Origin: Halorubrum californiense DSM 19288
Lineage (GTDB): Archaea; Halobacteriota; Halobacteria; Halobacteriales; Haloferacaceae
DNA length: 64,000 bases
Direction: 5' to 3'
Assembly (NCBI RefSeq): GCF_000336875.1
Contig: NZ_AOJK01000073.1
Span: 53,410 to 117,409 of the forward strand
Under the pieces are notes generated by a model. It had not been told where the DNA came from, searched no databases, and saw only the letters and a list, made by a program, of their open reading frames with translations. The position numbers were made by a program, and so were the translations under genes. Positions 15,614 to 23,728 of this stretch are shown here, one piece after another. Each line of letters opens with the position of its first letter. Within the stretch, counting starts at the first letter, position 1.

Positions 15614-17077
15614 TCAGGGCGCGACGAGGTCGACGACCGTCTCGTCGTCGACGACGACGTTGTACGCGCCCTCGTCCTCGTTCCAGAGGACGAGTCCGTT
15701 CTCGACGAAGACCACGGCTCCGTAGCCGGCCTCACCGAGGTCGCGGTTCAGCGCCGTCTCGCGGGTACAGACGAGGTAGTGGTCGGTCGCCTGCGAGCCG
15801 TCGCCCACGCGGTACAGCGCGTTGTCCCCTTCGCTCAGGTCGTGGCTCAGCTTCACCGCGAGGACGTTCACCCGGTCGGTGACGTGGCGCTCCGACTCGG
15901 CCATGCGTGCGCATCGCTCGGCGCTCGCCTCGACGTCGACCCCGCGTTTCCCGTCTTTCCGGAGGATCGAGTAGGCGAACTGGACGTCGACGTTGACGAA
16001 CTCGCCGGGCTCGTCCGTCTCGCCGCGCGTCGTCGCCTCGTCGAGCCGGCGCTGGAACGGGGGGACCTCCAAATCGGGCTCGACGTCGAAGGACCACCCC
16101 GGGTCACTCGGGACCGCGTCGGGCCACAGCCGGAGCGCCGGCGAGTAGATCTCGGCGTCGTTGCCGGGGAAGTCGCCGTCGTCGCCCGCGACGAGCGCGC
16201 GCTCGACCCGGCGGAGCCCGACCGCGGTGTTCCGGTCGGCCGGCGCGAACGCGACGAGGCTCCCGTCGGGCGCGAGCGCGTCGAGCGCGGCGTCCGCGAC
16301 CGCGACCGGGTCGGCGAGTTCGGAGAGGACGTTGCCGAAGCAGACGAGGTCGAAGGGGTCGTCGGTCGCCGGATCGCGCTTTTCGTCCCCATCGATCCCG
16401 AGGAACGCCTCGGCCGTCGTCTCGTGGACCGTCGTCCGGAAGTTGCGGCCGGTCTCCTCCAGCATGCGGTCGAGGACGTCGGTCGCGGCGCTCGGCTCGA
16501 CGGCGTGGTAGTCGACGACCGCGTCCTCGGAGAGGTAGTCGTGGAGTCCGAGCGCGGGACCGCCCACGCCCGCGCCCACGTCGAGGACGCGGAGCGTCCG
16601 GTCGAGCAGCCCGTTCTCGGTCAGGTCGTCGAGGACGTAGCCGACCGTCGCGTAGTACGCCGGCAGGTGATAGATCGCGTAGCCGAGCGCCGCGACGCGG
16701 TCGTACTCGACCTCGTTCTCGTAGAGGTAGTCGGTCTTCAGCCGGCGGACGCGCTCGCGGAGTGCGTCGCCGGACTCGCCGCGATGCCAGTTGGCGCCGT
16801 ACTCGCGGACCAGCAGGTCCTCGACCGCGAACGCGTACGCTTCCGGCAGCGACTCCGGTTCCCAGCGCGGCGGGTCGACGGGCGTCTCCTCGACGGGGAC
16901 GAAGGCGCCGTCCTCGCGCTCGCGGAGTCGGAGGTCGAACGCCTCCTCGCGGAGCGTCTCCCGGACGACCGCCGGGTGCGGCGTCCCCTCGATGTACTCG
17001 GCGATCTCCTCTGGGTCGATCGGTCTGACGTTGCGCAGGTAGTTCGCGTTGTTCCGGACCGCAGTTCTGTCGATCAT
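15614..17077 (-). CDS. Rsm22-like SAM-dependent methyltransferase
   Basis: 487 residues from ATG 17077 (MIDRTAVRNNANYLRNVRPIDP). A helical N-terminal part leads to a Rossmann methyltransferase with the SAM loop VLDVGAGVGGPALGL near residue 185 and LVCFGNVLSELADP downstream. The C-terminal portion (about 350-487) is a beta-rich domain. It resembles the small ribosomal subunit Rsm22 family, which in mitochondria is needed for ribosome assembly; haloarchaeal homologues are uncharacterised. The gene starts 26 bases after the stop of tyrA at 17104, so the two are likely one transcript. The four-Cys signature of mitochondrial Rsm22 is not obvious here, so the label describes similarity, not function. 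Confidence 0.75.
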   Translation of the reverse strand: MIDRTAVRNNANYLRNVRPIDPEEIAEYIEGTPHPAVVRETLREEAFDLRLREREDGAFVPVEETPVDPPRWEPESLPEAYAFAVEDLLVREYGANWHRGESGDALRERVRRLKTDYLYENEVEYDRVAALGYAIYHLPAYYATVGYVLDDLTENGLLDRTLRVLDVGAGVGGPALGLHDYLSEDAVVDYHAVEPSAATDVLDRMLEETGRNFRTTVHETTAEAFLGIDGDEKRDPATDDPFDLVCFGNVLSELADPVAVADAALDALAPDGSLVAFAPADRNTAVGLRRVERALVAGDDGDFPGNDAEIYSPALRLWPDAVPSDPGWSFDVEPDLEVPPFQRRLDEATTRGETDEPGEFVNVDVQFAYSILRKDGKRGVDVEASAERCARMAESERHVTDRVNVLAVKLSHDLSEGDNALYRVGDGSQATDHYLVCTRETALNRDLGEAGYGAVVFVENGLVLWNEDEGAYNVVVDDETVVDLVAP

Positions 17078-17103
17078 TGGTGTCTCGTCTGCCTCGCGTC
17101 GTC

Positions 17104-17877
17104 TCACTCCAGCCGGTCCCGCCCCTCGCCGTCGCCGCGAGCGCGTTCGTAGAGGTCGGCGAACGCCTCGTCGTCGGCCCCGGCGATCTCGGCCGCGGCG
17201 TCGGCCACGTCCTCGGCGCCGTCGAAGGCGCGCTGGATCTCCGCGTACACCGCGGGCGACCCCTCCGTGACGGTGTCGGCGACCTCGTCGAGCGCGGCCG
17301 ACACGGGAGTGTGGAACTCCTCGCGGACCGGCTCCGCGGCGAGCCGCCACGCGAGCACCGCCGCGTGTGCCCCCGCCTGAACGGTCTCCATCGCCTCGTC
17401 GTGTTCGGCCGCGGTCGTCTCGAACACGTCGTTGCCACCGGTCTCGATCGCGGCGGTGAGGCCCTCGACCGCCGGCCCCCCCTCGTCGACGACGACCGCG
17501 ACGTTGCCCGGCACGCGCGGCGGGGCGAACAGCGGGTGGTAGCTCGCGCGTTCGAGGTCGGAGGCGTGCTCGCGCATGGCGGCGAGCGCGGCGGTCATCT
17601 CGCCGGAGACGTCGACGATCGCCTGCGCCGCGCGCGGCGCGTACGCCTCGACCGCGGCGGGCACCGCCGACATCGGCACCGCGAGGCAGACGGCGTCGTG
17701 GACGGAGTCACCGTCGGCGTCGGCCGTCCGCGCGTCGCGTCCCGCCGCGGCGTCGGCTGCCACGTCCGGGTCGCGGTCGGCGAACGCGACGCTCGCGTCG
17801 ACCGGCGCGGCCTCGGCCGAGACGGTGTCGGCGACCCAGCGCCCGATCTCTCCGGCGCCGACCACGAGGAGGTCCAT
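17104..17877 (-). CDS. tyrA: Prephenate/arogenate dehydrogenase family protein
   Basis: 257 residues. The NAD(P)-binding motif VVGAGEIGRWVA is at the N-terminus, with CLAVPMSAV as the second Rossmann strand, and VDVSGEM and YHPLFAPPRVPG resembling the active-site segment of TyrA. It should oxidatively decarboxylate prephenate (or arogenate) for tyrosine synthesis. It is a compact form without chorismate mutase or ACT domain. A CTTTTAACC box at 17906-17914 lies about 33 bases ahead. First gene of a probable operon with the Rsm22-like gene. Confidence 0.85.
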   Translation of the reverse strand: MDLLVVGAGEIGRWVADTVSAEAAPVDASVAFADRDPDVAADAAAGRDARTADADGDSVHDAVCLAVPMSAVPAAVEAYAPRAAQAIVDVSGEMTAALAAMREHASDLERASYHPLFAPPRVPGNVAVVVDEGGPAVEGLTAAIETGGNDVFETTAAEHDEAMETVQAGAHAAVLAWRLAAEPVREEFHTPVSAALDEVADTVTEGSPAVYAEIQRAFDGAEDVADAAAEIAGADDEAFADLYERARGDGEGRDRLE

Positions 17878-17964
17878 CGGTTACGCGAACGCAGGTGACG
17901 CGCCGGTTAAAAGGACTCGCCTCGGGGCGGGTGAGGTCGGCACTGGGACGTACGGCGTCGCCCG

Positions 17965-19224
17965 CTACCCCTCTGCGCCGAGTCGGCCGATCACGCCCGC
18001 GCCGGGCGAGATGGCGCGGACCGCCGGCAACAGCGCGAGCGCGATAGCCAGTTCCAGTCCGCCGACAACGAGGAACGCGGGGGTGTAGCCGAACGCCTCC
18101 GTGGCGCTCCCGCCGATGAGGAACCCGGTCAAGAAGCCGAGCGAGCCGAACACGTTGAACAGCCCCATCGCCGCGCCGCGGACCTCCGGCTCGACGAGGT
18201 CGGTGACGAGCGCCATCGTCGCCGGGGCCATCAGCGCGCCGCAGACGCCGACCAGCACCATCAGCCCCGCGGCGAGCGGATATACGGGCGCGACGCCGAC
18301 GCCGATCGTGACCACGCCGTACGCGAGCGAGCCGGCGACCACGGGGAGGAAGCGACCGATCCGGTCGGAAAGCGCACCGAAGGGAGACTGGAGCAGCGCG
18401 AACGGGACGAAGAAGAGCGCGAGCGTCGCGCCCGCGCCGGCCGCCGAGCGTCCGAACGTCGCCGGGTCTTGGAAGTAGTAGACGCCGACGAGCGCGAAAA
18501 AGCCCGCGGTGAGCCGGTCCACGAAGCCGAACGCGAGCGGCACGAGGAGCCCGGGGGTCGTCCGGGCCCGGGCGAGCACGTCTCGGAGTCTGGCGTCTTC
18601 GGACGCTTCGGAGTCGGTCCCCGAGCCGCTCGCGGTGGCCGTCCCCGCCCGGTCGTCGACGGTCGCCGCGAGCAGCCCCGCTCCGGCCAGCACGACCGCG
18701 CCGCCGTACACCGGGTACAGCGCGCCGAGGTCGGCGAGCGAGCCGCCGACGACCGAGCCGACCGCGGCGCCGAGGCCGATCGCGAGCCCCGCGGTCCCCA
18801 TGTTGCGGCCGTTGCCGCCACGGAGGTCCATCAGGAGCGTGATCGAGAGGGAGAACGCGCCGATGGTGAGCGCGCCCCCGACGGCTCTGACGAGGAGCGC
18901 GGCCTCGAAGCCGAGTCCGAGCCCCGGCAGCGACGCGAGCGCGACGTACGACGCCGCGCCGCCGAGCGCGCCGGCGACGATCAGCGGGACCCGCGTCCCG
19001 AGCGCGTCCGAGAGCGCACCCCAGACGACGGCGAACGTCACGAACGCGCCGAACTCCGCGACGAGGAACCACATCCCGGCGTCGATGCCCGCTGGGGCGC
19101 CGAGCGCGACGACGAGGTCCGGCACGCCGGGGTAGAGGAGGACCTGCGAGATCAGCACCGCGAGGACGACTGCGCCGAGGCGACGGCGGTCGCCGGCGTC
19201 GGCGGCGGGATCGGCGTCGCTCAT
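17965..19224 (-). CDS. MFS transporter
   Basis: 419 residues with 12 predicted membrane helices in two groups of six, separated by an acidic/Thr/Ser-rich loop around residues 195-215. A degenerate MFS loop motif (GALSDALGTRVP) follows helix 2 and a second, better-preserved GALSDRIGRFLP follows helix 8. This is the drug/H+ antiporter-like or sugar efflux branch; the substrate cannot be read from sequence. Stand-alone gene 88 bases downstream of the divergent tyrA start. Confidence 0.88.
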   Translation of the reverse strand: MSDADPAADAGDRRRLGAVVLAVLISQVLLYPGVPDLVVALGAPAGIDAGMWFLVAEFGAFVTFAVVWGALSDALGTRVPLIVAGALGGAASYVALASLPGLGLGFEAALLVRAVGGALTIGAFSLSITLLMDLRGGNGRNMGTAGLAIGLGAAVGSVVGGSLADLGALYPVYGGAVVLAGAGLLAATVDDRAGTATASGSGTDSEASEDARLRDVLARARTTPGLLVPLAFGFVDRLTAGFFALVGVYYFQDPATFGRSAAGAGATLALFFVPFALLQSPFGALSDRIGRFLPVVAGSLAYGVVTIGVGVAPVYPLAAGLMVLVGVCGALMAPATMALVTDLVEPEVRGAAMGLFNVFGSLGFLTGFLIGGSATEAFGYTPAFLVVGGLELAIALALLPAVRAISPGAGVIGRLGAEG

Positions 19225-19332
19225 CTACTTATAAAACGGGACGAACGGGCAAAAGATCGACGCTCCGGGAGGATCCGTCGGGTGGTCGCGGCGATGTCTC
19301 GTCCGTTCCGGGCCGCGGCGGTCGCGGGCGGC

Positions 19333-20010
19333 TCAGAACTCGGACTCGATCGCCGCGGCGATCGACTGGGCACCGTACCCCTCGACGGGGCTCCCGTTCA
19401 CGAAGATCGTCGGCGTTCCCTCGACGCCCATCGACACGCCCTCCGACCTGTCGTCCGCGGTCGCCTCTCCGTACGCCGCGTAGCGCGCGTCCGACAGCAC
19501 CGCACAGGGGTCGACGCCGGCGGCCTCGGCGGCCGCGCCGAGCGCCTCGCCGCTGTAGGACCCCTGCGACTCGTAGGCCGCCTTCGAGAGCTCGAAGAAC
19601 GCCTCGTCGCCCGATCGAGCGCCGACGCCGCGGGCCGCGCTGGCGACCGGGACCGCCCACCGCTCGTTCACCGGGATGGGGAAGTCCCAGTGTTCGTACC
19701 GGATCTCTCCCGGCTCGATATACTCCTCGCGGATCGTCGGGAAGTGGTCGAGGTTGTAGCTCGCGCAGTGTCCGCAGGTGAAGTCCTCGAACGCTTTGAC
19801 GACCACGTCCGACTCGGGGTCGCCGAGGGCCGGTCGGTAGTCGAGGTTCGGATCCGACGGCTCGGTCAGTTCGCAGTCGTACTCGCCGGTGTCGAGTTCG
19901 ACGCCGCTGAGGTCGAGGCTGGTACCGCCGCCGCCGCCGAGGCACCCCGCCGCGCCGACGACGCCGACCGACGCCGCACCCGCGATCAGGGACCGCCGCG
20001 TCCGTTTCAT
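19333..20010 (-). CDS. DsbA-family thiol-disulfide oxidoreductase lipoprotein
   Basis: 225 residues. The twin-arginine signal (RTRRSLIAG, R5-R6) ends in lipobox GAAGC (Cys23), so the protein is lipid-anchored outside the membrane. The thioredoxin fold with helical insertion has the active site C79-G-H-C82 in EDFTCGHCASYN, and the cis-proline loop VEGTPTIFVNG near the end. It probably forms or shuffles disulfides in extracellular proteins. Start taken at ATG 20010 because the Tat motif begins there, not at the longer open frame upstream. Confidence 0.92.
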   Translation of the reverse strand: MKRTRRSLIAGAASVGVVGAAGCLGGGGGTSLDLSGVELDTGEYDCELTEPSDPNLDYRPALGDPESDVVVKAFEDFTCGHCASYNLDHFPTIREEYIEPGEIRYEHWDFPIPVNERWAVPVASAARGVGARSGDEAFFELSKAAYESQGSYSGEALGAAAEAAGVDPCAVLSDARYAAYGEATADDRSEGVSMGVEGTPTIFVNGSPVEGYGAQSIAAAIESEF

Positions 20011-20122
20011 ACCGGCTGCTGGGGGAGGCGCGCACTTAACGACTCCGTGACCGGCCGAGAGTCCGGTCCGGGGAGCGGTCCCGCTCCCGAACGCTTTTGC
20101 CGTCTCCTGTCGACCCCCAGGT

Positions 20123-20527
20123 ATGAGCGACTGGGACCTCGACCTGCGGGACGCCGAGGCGAAGATGGACGAGGCGTTCGCGGCGGCCGGCGACGTCGTC
20201 CTCGGCGTCTTGGACGGCACGACCGACCCGGAGGAGTGGGTCCGCAGCGTCGATTACGGGAACACGCTGGTGTTGTCGATCGAGGGGGACCTCAACGAGC
20301 TCGCCGCCCCCTTCGCGCGCGACGTGAAAGAGATGGACGGCGAGCTGATGCACTTCCGGGGCTTCTTGGTGGTGACCCCGCCGGGCGTGAGCATCGAGGC
20401 CGACCGCCTGAGCGACTCCGCCGAGCGAGCGGACGGCGACGCCGACGAGACCGACGCCGACACCGCGGAAGCAAACAGCGGCAACACCGAGACGGACCGG
20501 GCCGACGCCGGAACCGATCAGAACTGA
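20123..20527 (+). CDS. Conserved haloarchaeal protein (DUF5779-like)
   Basis: 134 residues. The first 95 are an ordered alpha/beta domain (MSDWDLDLRDAEAKMDEAF at the start, then LVLSIEGDLNELAAPFARDVKEMDG and FLVVTPPGVSIEADRL). The last 40 are an Asp/Ala/Thr-rich disordered tail. It resembles a haloarchaeal family of unknown function (DUF5779 from memory). Divergent from the DsbA gene; 110 bases of shared upstream region. Confidence 0.75.
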   Translation: MSDWDLDLRDAEAKMDEAFAAAGDVVLGVLDGTTDPEEWVRSVDYGNTLVLSIEGDLNELAAPFARDVKEMDGELMHFRGFLVVTPPGVSIEADRLSDSAERADGDADETDADTAEANSGNTETDRADAGTDQN

Positions 20528-20592
20528 GCGGCTCGCTGAGAAAACGGAGCCGTTGACCGTCCGAAACGCCCCGCGAACTCGGCCGGCGCCCG

Positions 20593-22209
20593 CTACCCCT
20601 CGCCGACCATCCGGTCTTCTTCGTCCCACTCGCGCTCGCGAAGCTCGTACTTCTGGATCTTCCCGGTCGCGGTCGTCGGGAGTTCGGCGACGAACTCCAC
20701 CTCGCCGGGCGTCTTGTAATCGGCGACGCGCTCCCGGACGAAGGTTTTGAGCTCCTCGGTAGTCGCACCCGCGTCGTCGGGGTCGCCGCTCGCGGGGACG
20801 ACGAACGCCTTCGGCGTCTCGCCCCAGCGCTCGTCGGGCGCGGGGATGACGGCGGCCTCGGCGACGGCGTCGTGTTCGAAGAGGGTGTCCTCCAGTTCGA
20901 TCGAGGAGATGTTCTCCCCGCCGGAGATGATGATGTCCTTCTTCCGGTCCTGGATCGAGACGAACCCGTCCTCGTCGACGACCGCCAGATCGCCCATGTG
21001 GTAGTACCCCTCCAACCGCTCCGAGAACGCCTCCTCGGTGGCCTCGGGTTTGTTCCAGTAGCGGTCCATCACCTGATTGCCGCGGACGACGATCTCGCCG
21101 ATCGTCTCGCCGTCGGCGGCCACGTCCTCGCCGTCCTCGCCGACGACGCGCACGTCAGTGCCGAGGTAGCCGATCCCCTGCGTCTTCTTGACCGCGAAGC
21201 GGTCGTCGGCCATCTCATCGAAGTGCCGCTTCGCGTCGGAGGTGGTGATCAGCGGGCCCGTCTCGGTCGCGCCGTACACGTGTTTGAGGTCCCAGCCGAA
21301 CTCCTCCTCGACGGTGCGGATCGTCGTCTCCGGCGGCGCCGCGCCCGCGGTGGCGACCCGCACGTCGTTGTCGCCGGTCGTCTCGCCGCCGTGTTCGGCG
21401 TAGTGGTCGCCGAGCATGTTGAGGACGGTCGGCGCCGCACAGAAGTACGACACGTCCTCGCTGCGGATCCGGTCGAACGTCTCCGCGACGTCGACCCCGC
21501 GGGTACAGACGTGCCGGGCGCCCGCCCCCGTAATCGCGTAGATGTGCCCCCAGCCGTTGACGTGGAACATCGGCAGCGTCCAGAGGTACACGTCGTCGTC
21601 GGTGATCTCCTGATGGATCGAGATGAGGTACGCGTGGAGCGTCTCGGCGCGATGGGTGCGACAGACGCCCTTCGGGTCGCCGGTGGTGCCGGAGGTGTAG
21701 TTGATCGTGATCACCTCGTCTTCGTCCATCTCCGGGCGCTCGTAGGCGTCGGGGTCGGCGTCGTCGAGCGCCGCGTCGAACGACTCCCAGTCCCCCTCGA
21801 CCGCGTCGGCGTCGTTCGTGAGGAACGTCTCGGTGGGCACCTCGTCGCGGATCGCCTCGACGTTCGGGGCGTACTCGGCGTCGGCGTAGATGGCGTCGAC
21901 GCCGGCGTCGGAGAGCATGTACGAGAAGTCGCCCGGGGTGAGCCGGTAGTTCAGCGGCGTGTGAACCGCGCCGACCTGCATCGCGCCGTAGGCGGCCTCC
22001 AAGTGGTAGTGGGTGTTCGGGTCCAACACCGCGACCCGGTCGCCCTTCTCGATCCCGCGCGCCTGAAGCGCGGCGGAGAAGCGGTCGGCGCGCTCGCCGA
22101 GTTCCGCGTACGTGTATCGCGTCCCGTCGACCGCGAGGACGGCCTCCTCATCGGCGTAGTGGCGCCGCGCCCGGTCCAGAAAGTCTGTCGTCAACAGCGG
22201 CTTGTACAT
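20593..22209 (-). CDS. Acyl-CoA synthetase (AMP-forming), long-chain fatty acid-CoA ligase type
   Basis: 538 residues of the ANL superfamily. It activates a carboxylic acid through an acyl-adenylate to a CoA thioester. Signature P-loop YTSGTTGDPKGV lies near residue 163, the A5 motif YGATETGPL near 300, the hinge YHMGDLAVVDEDGF near 405, and the C-terminal catalytic lysine in TTATGKIQKYEL. Substrate chain length cannot be told; close relatives are called medium/long-chain or DMSP-lyase-like acyl-CoA ligases. Transcribed alone and convergent with the preceding small gene. Confidence 0.93.
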   Translation of the reverse strand: MYKPLLTTDFLDRARRHYADEEAVLAVDGTRYTYAELGERADRFSAALQARGIEKGDRVAVLDPNTHYHLEAAYGAMQVGAVHTPLNYRLTPGDFSYMLSDAGVDAIYADAEYAPNVEAIRDEVPTETFLTNDADAVEGDWESFDAALDDADPDAYERPEMDEDEVITINYTSGTTGDPKGVCRTHRAETLHAYLISIHQEITDDDVYLWTLPMFHVNGWGHIYAITGAGARHVCTRGVDVAETFDRIRSEDVSYFCAAPTVLNMLGDHYAEHGGETTGDNDVRVATAGAAPPETTIRTVEEEFGWDLKHVYGATETGPLITTSDAKRHFDEMADDRFAVKKTQGIGYLGTDVRVVGEDGEDVAADGETIGEIVVRGNQVMDRYWNKPEATEEAFSERLEGYYHMGDLAVVDEDGFVSIQDRKKDIIISGGENISSIELEDTLFEHDAVAEAAVIPAPDERWGETPKAFVVPASGDPDDAGATTEELKTFVRERVADYKTPGEVEFVAELPTTATGKIQKYELREREWDEEDRMVGEG

Positions 22210-22308
22210 CGTCTATCACTATCGATGATGTGTGAAATTGTTTGCGGCCGGCGCAAGGGACGGGCGGTCGCGGGAGCCTTTTCACGGTCGGCCGCCGAGG
22301 GATGCGAA

Positions 22309-22548
22309 ATGAGCGACCAGTCCGAAGGGTCGGCGTTCGACGAGGGGTACGTGGTTCCGATCGCGGGGCTGCTGTCGTTCATGTTCGCGCTGATGGCGGG
22401 GCTCACCGCGCAGCGGGCGCTCTCCGGCGACCCGACCGACGTCGCCGTGACTGTCGGCTTCGCCCTCGTGGCGGTCCTCGCGCTGCGAATTCGGATGAAG
22501 GCCGTCGCGGCCCAGACGAGCGAAGACGGCGAGGCGAGCGAGCAGTGA
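22309..22548 (+). CDS. Small two-helix membrane protein
   Basis: 79 residues, MSDQSEGSAFDEGYVVPIAG at the start. Two hydrophobic segments (IAGLLSFMFALMAGLTA and VAVTVGFALVAVLAL) are separated by a short loop, followed by a charged tail. No recognised family. Divergent from the acyl-CoA synthetase. Coding is supported by hydrophobic pattern and acidic ends. Confidence 0.6.
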   Translation: MSDQSEGSAFDEGYVVPIAGLLSFMFALMAGLTAQRALSGDPTDVAVTVGFALVAVLALRIRMKAVAAQTSEDGEASEQ

Positions 22549-22577
22549 TGGAAACGGGGGGGTTCGCGACGCGACGC

Positions 22578-22619
22578 GGCCGCTCGGTGCGATCTGACGG
22601 GGCCGCTCGGTGCGATCTG
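22578..22619. repeat. Two-copy 19-bp direct repeat
   Basis: GGCCGCTCGGTGCGATCTG occurs at 22578-22596 and again exactly at 22601-22619 (23-base period) in the non-coding stretch before the initiator tRNA. Origin unknown. Confidence 0.8.
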
Positions 22620-22733
22620 TCGGGACGATTCGAGCGCCGGCCGGGGGGACGCGACCGCCGCAGACGCGTGGACGAATCGCACACCGGCGTCGGGATCAGA
22701 ACCCTTAACAGTCGCACGCGATTGTGCTACGAT

Positions 22734-22808
22734 AGCGGGATGGGATAGCCAGGAGATTCCGCCGGGCTCATAACCCGGAGATCGGTAGTTCAAATCTACC
22801 TCCCGCTA
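22734..22808 (+). tRNA. Initiator tRNA-Met (CAT)
   Basis: 75 bases without intron or encoded CCA. The acceptor strand AGCGGGA pairs with TCCCGCT, discriminator A. The A1-U72 pair and the three consecutive G-C pairs of the anticodon stem (CCGGG-CTCATAA-CCCGG) are marks of the archaeal initiator rather than elongator. The T-arm carries GTAGTTCAAATCTAC. CAGAACCCTTAACAG upstream at about 22698-22712 may be the promoter. It lies 230 bases before aIF2-beta, a functional neighbour in initiation. Confidence 0.95.
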
Positions 22809-23041
22809 TCTTCTGTCGACGACAGTGAACGCCGAGCGCAGCGAGGCGTGAACGGCGTCGTCGACGAGATAGCCGCAGCGGAGATTTGAACTAGGGAACG
22901 GAGCGGTGCGGAGTGACCGTGGTTCGAATTTACCTTCCGGTGCTTCTGGCAGGCAGCTACCCTCATACTGCCGTCTCCGTCTTCCGGAGCGACGCCACCG
23001 AACCCGGAAGCGATTTCCGTCGCGCTGTCGTTTCCTCGGGT
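22809..23041. other. Post-tRNA region with T-arm-like repeats
   Basis: No gene seen. AGATTTGAACTA at 22882-22893 is the exact reverse complement of TAGTTCAAATCT in the tRNA T-arm (22786-22797), and GTGGTTCGAATTTACC at 22919-22934 is an imperfect direct T-arm-like copy. GTCGACGACAGTGAACGCC with nearby GGCGTCGTCGAC (22815-22866) can form a hairpin. This pattern is what a decayed tRNA attachment site or tRNA-associated repeat would leave. Confidence 0.5.
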
Positions 23042-23653
23042 ATGGATTACGAATCGAGTCTCGACCGCGCGATGGATGAGGTACCGGACCTTGGCGGCTC
23101 CGACGAGCGACTGTCGGTTCCCGATCCGGAGTGGCAGAAGGACGGGGCGTTCACCCGCCTGACGAACCTCTCCGGGATCGCGGACGCACTGAGCCGCGAC
23201 CCCGAGCACGTCCACTCGAAGATCCAGCAGGAGCTCGGCACAGCGGGCCAGTACGAGGACGGCCGCGCACGCTACAGCGGGAACTTCCGCGAGCGCGACT
23301 TCCAGGCCGCGATCGACTCGTACATCGAGTCGTTCGTCACCTGCTCGGAGTGCGGCCTCCCCGACACCCGACTGGAGACCGAGAACCGGACGCCGATGCT
23401 CCGCTGTGAGGCCTGCGGGGCGTTCCGCCCGGTGGCGAAACAGAACACCTCCAACACCCAGCGACAGGAGGACGCCGTCGAGTCGGGCAACACGTACGAA
23501 CTCGAGATCGTCGGCACCGGTCGCAAGGGCGACGGCGTCGCCGAGCGCGGCGAGTACACCATCTTCGTCCCCGGCGCGCAGGAGGGCGAGACCGTGACCG
23601 CCTACATCAAGAACGTCTCCGGCAACCTCGCGTTCGCCCGCCGCGAGAACTGA
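23042..23653 (+). CDS. Translation initiation factor aIF2 beta subunit with C-terminal TRAM domain
   Basis: 203 residues from ATG 23042. aIF2-beta helps the alpha/gamma subunits deliver initiator tRNA to the small ribosomal subunit. Residues about 30-135 give the standard fold, including RLTNLSGIADALSRDPEHV and the zinc ribbon C101-x2-C104...C122-x2-C125. Residues about 147-203 (GTGRKGDGVAERGEYTIFV to ISG-like end NVSGNLAFARRE) form a TRAM domain, an RNA-binding beta-barrel. The fusion is typical of haloarchaea. The initiator tRNA-Met gene is immediately upstream. Confidence 0.95.
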   Translation: MDYESSLDRAMDEVPDLGGSDERLSVPDPEWQKDGAFTRLTNLSGIADALSRDPEHVHSKIQQELGTAGQYEDGRARYSGNFRERDFQAAIDSYIESFVTCSECGLPDTRLETENRTPMLRCEACGAFRPVAKQNTSNTQRQEDAVESGNTYELEIVGTGRKGDGVAERGEYTIFVPGAQEGETVTAYIKNVSGNLAFARREN

Positions 23654-23728
23654 ATCGGCGCTGCGGACGCCGGCGCTCGCCGTTCCGCTACCCGACTTTT
23701 TATGCGCGCGTTCGCACACCTCTGAGCC

